A stretch of 6,329 nt of DNA from an uncultured Rikenella sp. (GTDB taxonomy: Bacteria > Bacteroidota > Bacteroidia > Bacteroidales > Rikenellaceae), in the NCBI RefSeq assembly GCF_910579375.1, contig NZ_CAJTUJ010000115.1, positions 1 through 6,329 on the forward strand, read 5' to 3'. Shown here one piece after another: positions 4,559-6,329 of this stretch (position 1 is the first letter of the stretch; each line of letters begins with the position of its first letter). Below the pieces are notes generated by a model. The model was given only the letters and a program-made list of their open reading frames with translations, searched no databases and was not told the origin of the DNA. Position numbers and translations under genes: made by a program.

Positions 4559-6103
4559 ATGTATAAAGAACTGTTCCACGAACCCCAGAACGCTTCGGAA
4601 AAGGTATATCGCCCGGGCGAGTTGTTTCCCGATCTGCGGGTCGGGATGCGGCGCGTTCATTTGACGAACGGCGAATCTGTGGATTTGTACGACACGACGG
4701 GGGTGTATACGGAGGCGGGATATGAGGCGGACACGGAACGAGGGATTCCCCGCTTGCGGGAGCAATGGATGGCGGAGCGGGCGGCGGCATTGCCGGAAGG
4801 GGAGTTTCATACCCAGCGGTGGTATGCGCGACAGAGGGTGGTGACCCGCGAGATGGAGTATGCGGCGATTCGCGAGAATGCGGGACTGCGGCCGGGAGAC
4901 GAGGGCTATATCACGCCGGAACAGGTGAGGCGGTCGGTGGCGGAGGGACGGGCGATTCTTCCGGCCAATCGATGTCATCCGGAGTCGGAGCCGATGGTGA
5001 TCGGCAGCGAATACCGGGTGAAGATCAATGCCAATATCGGCAATTCGGCGCTCGGTTCTTCCATTGCGGAGGAGGTCGAGAAGGCGCTGTGGGCCATTAA
5101 GTGGGGGGCGGACACGGTGATGGATCTCTCGACGGGGGCTCAGATTCACCAGACGCGGGAGGCGATCCTGCGCAATGTGCCGGTGCCGATCGGCACGGTG
5201 CCGCTCTATCAGGCGTTGGAAAAGGTCGGCGGGGTGGTCGAGGATTTGACGTGGGAGGCTTATCGCGAGACGCTGATCGAACAGTGCGAGCAGGGGGTGG
5301 ACTATTTTACGATTCACGCGGGGTTGTTGCAGGCATATGTGCCGATGGCGCAACGGCGGGTGACGGGTATTGTCTCGCGCGGGGGGTCGATTATGGCGAA
5401 GTGGATGGCGCATCATGGGCGGGAGAGCTTTCTGTACGAGCATTTCGACGAGATTTGCGAGATTATGGCGCGCTACGACGTGGCTTTGTCGTTGGGCGAC
5501 GGCTTGAGGCCGGGGTCGATTGCGGATGCGAACGACGAGGCGCAGTTCGGAGAGCTCAAAACGCTGGGCGAGCTGTGCCATCGGGCGTGGGAGCGGGATG
5601 TGCAGGTGATTATCGAGGGGCCGGGGCATGTGCCGATGAACCGCATCCGCGAAAATATGGATCGGCAACTCGAATGGTGTCACGGGGCGCCGTTTTACAC
5701 GCTCGGGCCGTTGGTCTCGGACATCGGGGCGGGGTACGATCACATCACGTCGGCGATCGGCGGGGCGATGATCGGGTGGTTCGGGACGGCGATGCTGTGT
5801 TATGTGACGACCAAAGAGCACCTGGCTTTGCCGAACCGCGACGATGTGCGCGAGGGGGTGGTGACTTACAAACTGGCGGCGCATGCGGCGGATATCGCTA
5901 AGGGACATCCGGCGGCTTTGGCTCGCGACTTGGCGATGAGCCGGGCACGGTATGATTTCCGGTGGCTCGACCAGTTCAACCTGTCGCTGGATCCGGAGCG
6001 GGCGCGCCGTATGCACCGGGAGATGGTGAAGGAGAATGCGGATTTTTGCGCCATGTGCGGGCCTCATTTCTGTGCGATGCGCATCACGAAATCGATCAAG
6101 TAG
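4559..6103 (+). CDS. thiC: Phosphomethylpyrimidine synthase (HMP-P synthase)
   Basis: A radical SAM enzyme of the non-canonical ThiC type. It rearranges aminoimidazole ribotide, a purine intermediate, into hydroxymethylpyrimidine phosphate for thiamine. The 4Fe-4S cluster motif CxxCxxxxC is at the C-terminus, Cys497, Cys500 and Cys505 (CAMCGPHFC). His357 (EGPGHVPMN) and His421 (KEHLALPN) are 64 residues apart, the spacing of the zinc-ligand histidines in Caulobacter ThiC. NANIGNSA (158-165), DLSTGAQIHQTR (189-200) and GDGLRPGS (313-320) are further family blocks. At 514 residues it is shorter than the roughly 630 of E. coli, lacking the N-terminal extension and the tail after the cysteines; the core is complete. 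It starts 2 bases after the prenyl synthase stop, so the two are surely one transcript. No thiS, thiE, thiG or thiH is adjacent and no TPP riboswitch is seen upstream, which is unusual for thiC. Confidence 0.97.
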   Translation: MYKELFHEPQNASEKVYRPGELFPDLRVGMRRVHLTNGESVDLYDTTGVYTEAGYEADTERGIPRLREQWMAERAAALPEGEFHTQRWYARQRVVTREMEYAAIRENAGLRPGDEGYITPEQVRRSVAEGRAILPANRCHPESEPMVIGSEYRVKINANIGNSALGSSIAEEVEKALWAIKWGADTVMDLSTGAQIHQTREAILRNVPVPIGTVPLYQALEKVGGVVEDLTWEAYRETLIEQCEQGVDYFTIHAGLLQAYVPMAQRRVTGIVSRGGSIMAKWMAHHGRESFLYEHFDEICEIMARYDVALSLGDGLRPGSIADANDEAQFGELKTLGELCHRAWERDVQVIIEGPGHVPMNRIRENMDRQLEWCHGAPFYTLGPLVSDIGAGYDHITSAIGGAMIGWFGTAMLCYVTTKEHLALPNRDDVREGVVTYKLAAHAADIAKGHPAALARDLAMSRARYDFRWLDQFNLSLDPERARRMHREMVKENADFCAMCGPHFCAMRITKSIK

Positions 6104-6329
6104 GGGTTGATTTTGGGCCGAGGCTGCCACTGGAAATACGCAGCATTTTCCGTCCCCGCACCCGTTGTGTGGTGTTTTGTTAGGGTTTTCTTTGTCTTAC
6201 TAAATGAGGCCCGCTTGGCCGATGCATTCGCGTCATGGCGCGCGGACAGAGAACGGGGGTAGAGTCTGCCCTTTGCCCACCGCGGGCACGCGGGGCCTGC
6301 CCGGCCCGAGGGCAGTCTCCTCCTGTAGC
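6104..6329. other. Intergenic stretch after thiC; possible terminator, promoter and repeat copy
   Basis: I see no gene in these 226 bases. GCTGC (6123-6127) pairs with GCAGC (6140-6144) and is followed by ATTTT, a weak candidate terminator for thiC. GTTG (6164-6167), 19 bases, then TTTCTTTG (6187-6194) resembles a Bacteroidota -33/-7 promoter pointing right, with one mismatch in each element. From 6262 to 6302 the sequence is GC-rich with overlapping hairpins (TGCCC 6274-6278 with GGGCA 6284-6288). Read on the minus strand, the hairpin is followed by an AAAG and then CTCTACCCC, the arrangement seen in boundary repeat C, so it may be a copy in the opposite orientation. All three calls are tentative. 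Confidence 0.3.

Noticed and set aside
4529..6130. 533-codon open frame on the minus strand opposite thiC
   Set aside because: Same Arg/His/Pro-rich shadow composition, covering a clearly genuine thiC.

Overview
The window looks like chromosomal DNA from a GC-rich member of the Bacteroidota (Bacteroidales), plausibly Alistipes or another Rikenellaceae. This rests on three things. Two gene starts are preceded by the Bacteroidota-type -7 promoter element TAnnTTTG. The aspS start has no clear Shine-Dalgarno sequence. The gene-free stretches carry pieces of a FISUMP-type (Fibrobacter succinogenes major paralogous) domain, a family common in gut Bacteroidota. The genus is an inference.

The layout, left to right, is as follows. 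Positions 1-579 hold no intact gene. They carry two tandem, broken FISUMP C-terminal fragments on the minus strand, separated by a hairpin-bearing repeat. Positions 580-2352 encode a complete aspartyl-tRNA synthetase (aspS) with its own promoter. Positions 2405-2989 encode an unrecognised, AT-richer cytoplasmic protein with a promoter element almost on top of its start codon. Positions 2990-3572 are a second gene-free stretch with another minus-strand FISUMP fragment, two more copies of the hairpin repeat, and a pair of inverted repeats. Positions 3573-4556 encode a trans-isoprenyl diphosphate synthase. It is followed after only 2 bases by thiC (4559-6103), the HMP-P synthase of thiamine biosynthesis. 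The last 226 bases are intergenic, with possible terminator, promoter and repeat sequences.

The three recognised genes are housekeeping: translation (aspS), isoprenoid chain elongation for quinone or other lipid carriers, and the pyrimidine half of thiamine. The prenyl synthase and thiC are almost certainly co-transcribed, which is an unusual partner for thiC, and no TPP riboswitch is visible in front of them.

The most unusual part is the intergenic material. Three minus-strand pieces each encode about the last 60-70 residues of a FISUMP domain, ending in GFQLRCLRE or a similar sequence, with no start codon suited to a whole protein. A short repeat sits between them. In four places this repeat forms a small hairpin followed by TTTT, and the stem sequences differ while pairing is kept. 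I read this as a dispersed cassette-like repeat family carrying silent surface-protein gene ends. Whether it is an active recombination system, a set of terminators or debris cannot be decided from this window.
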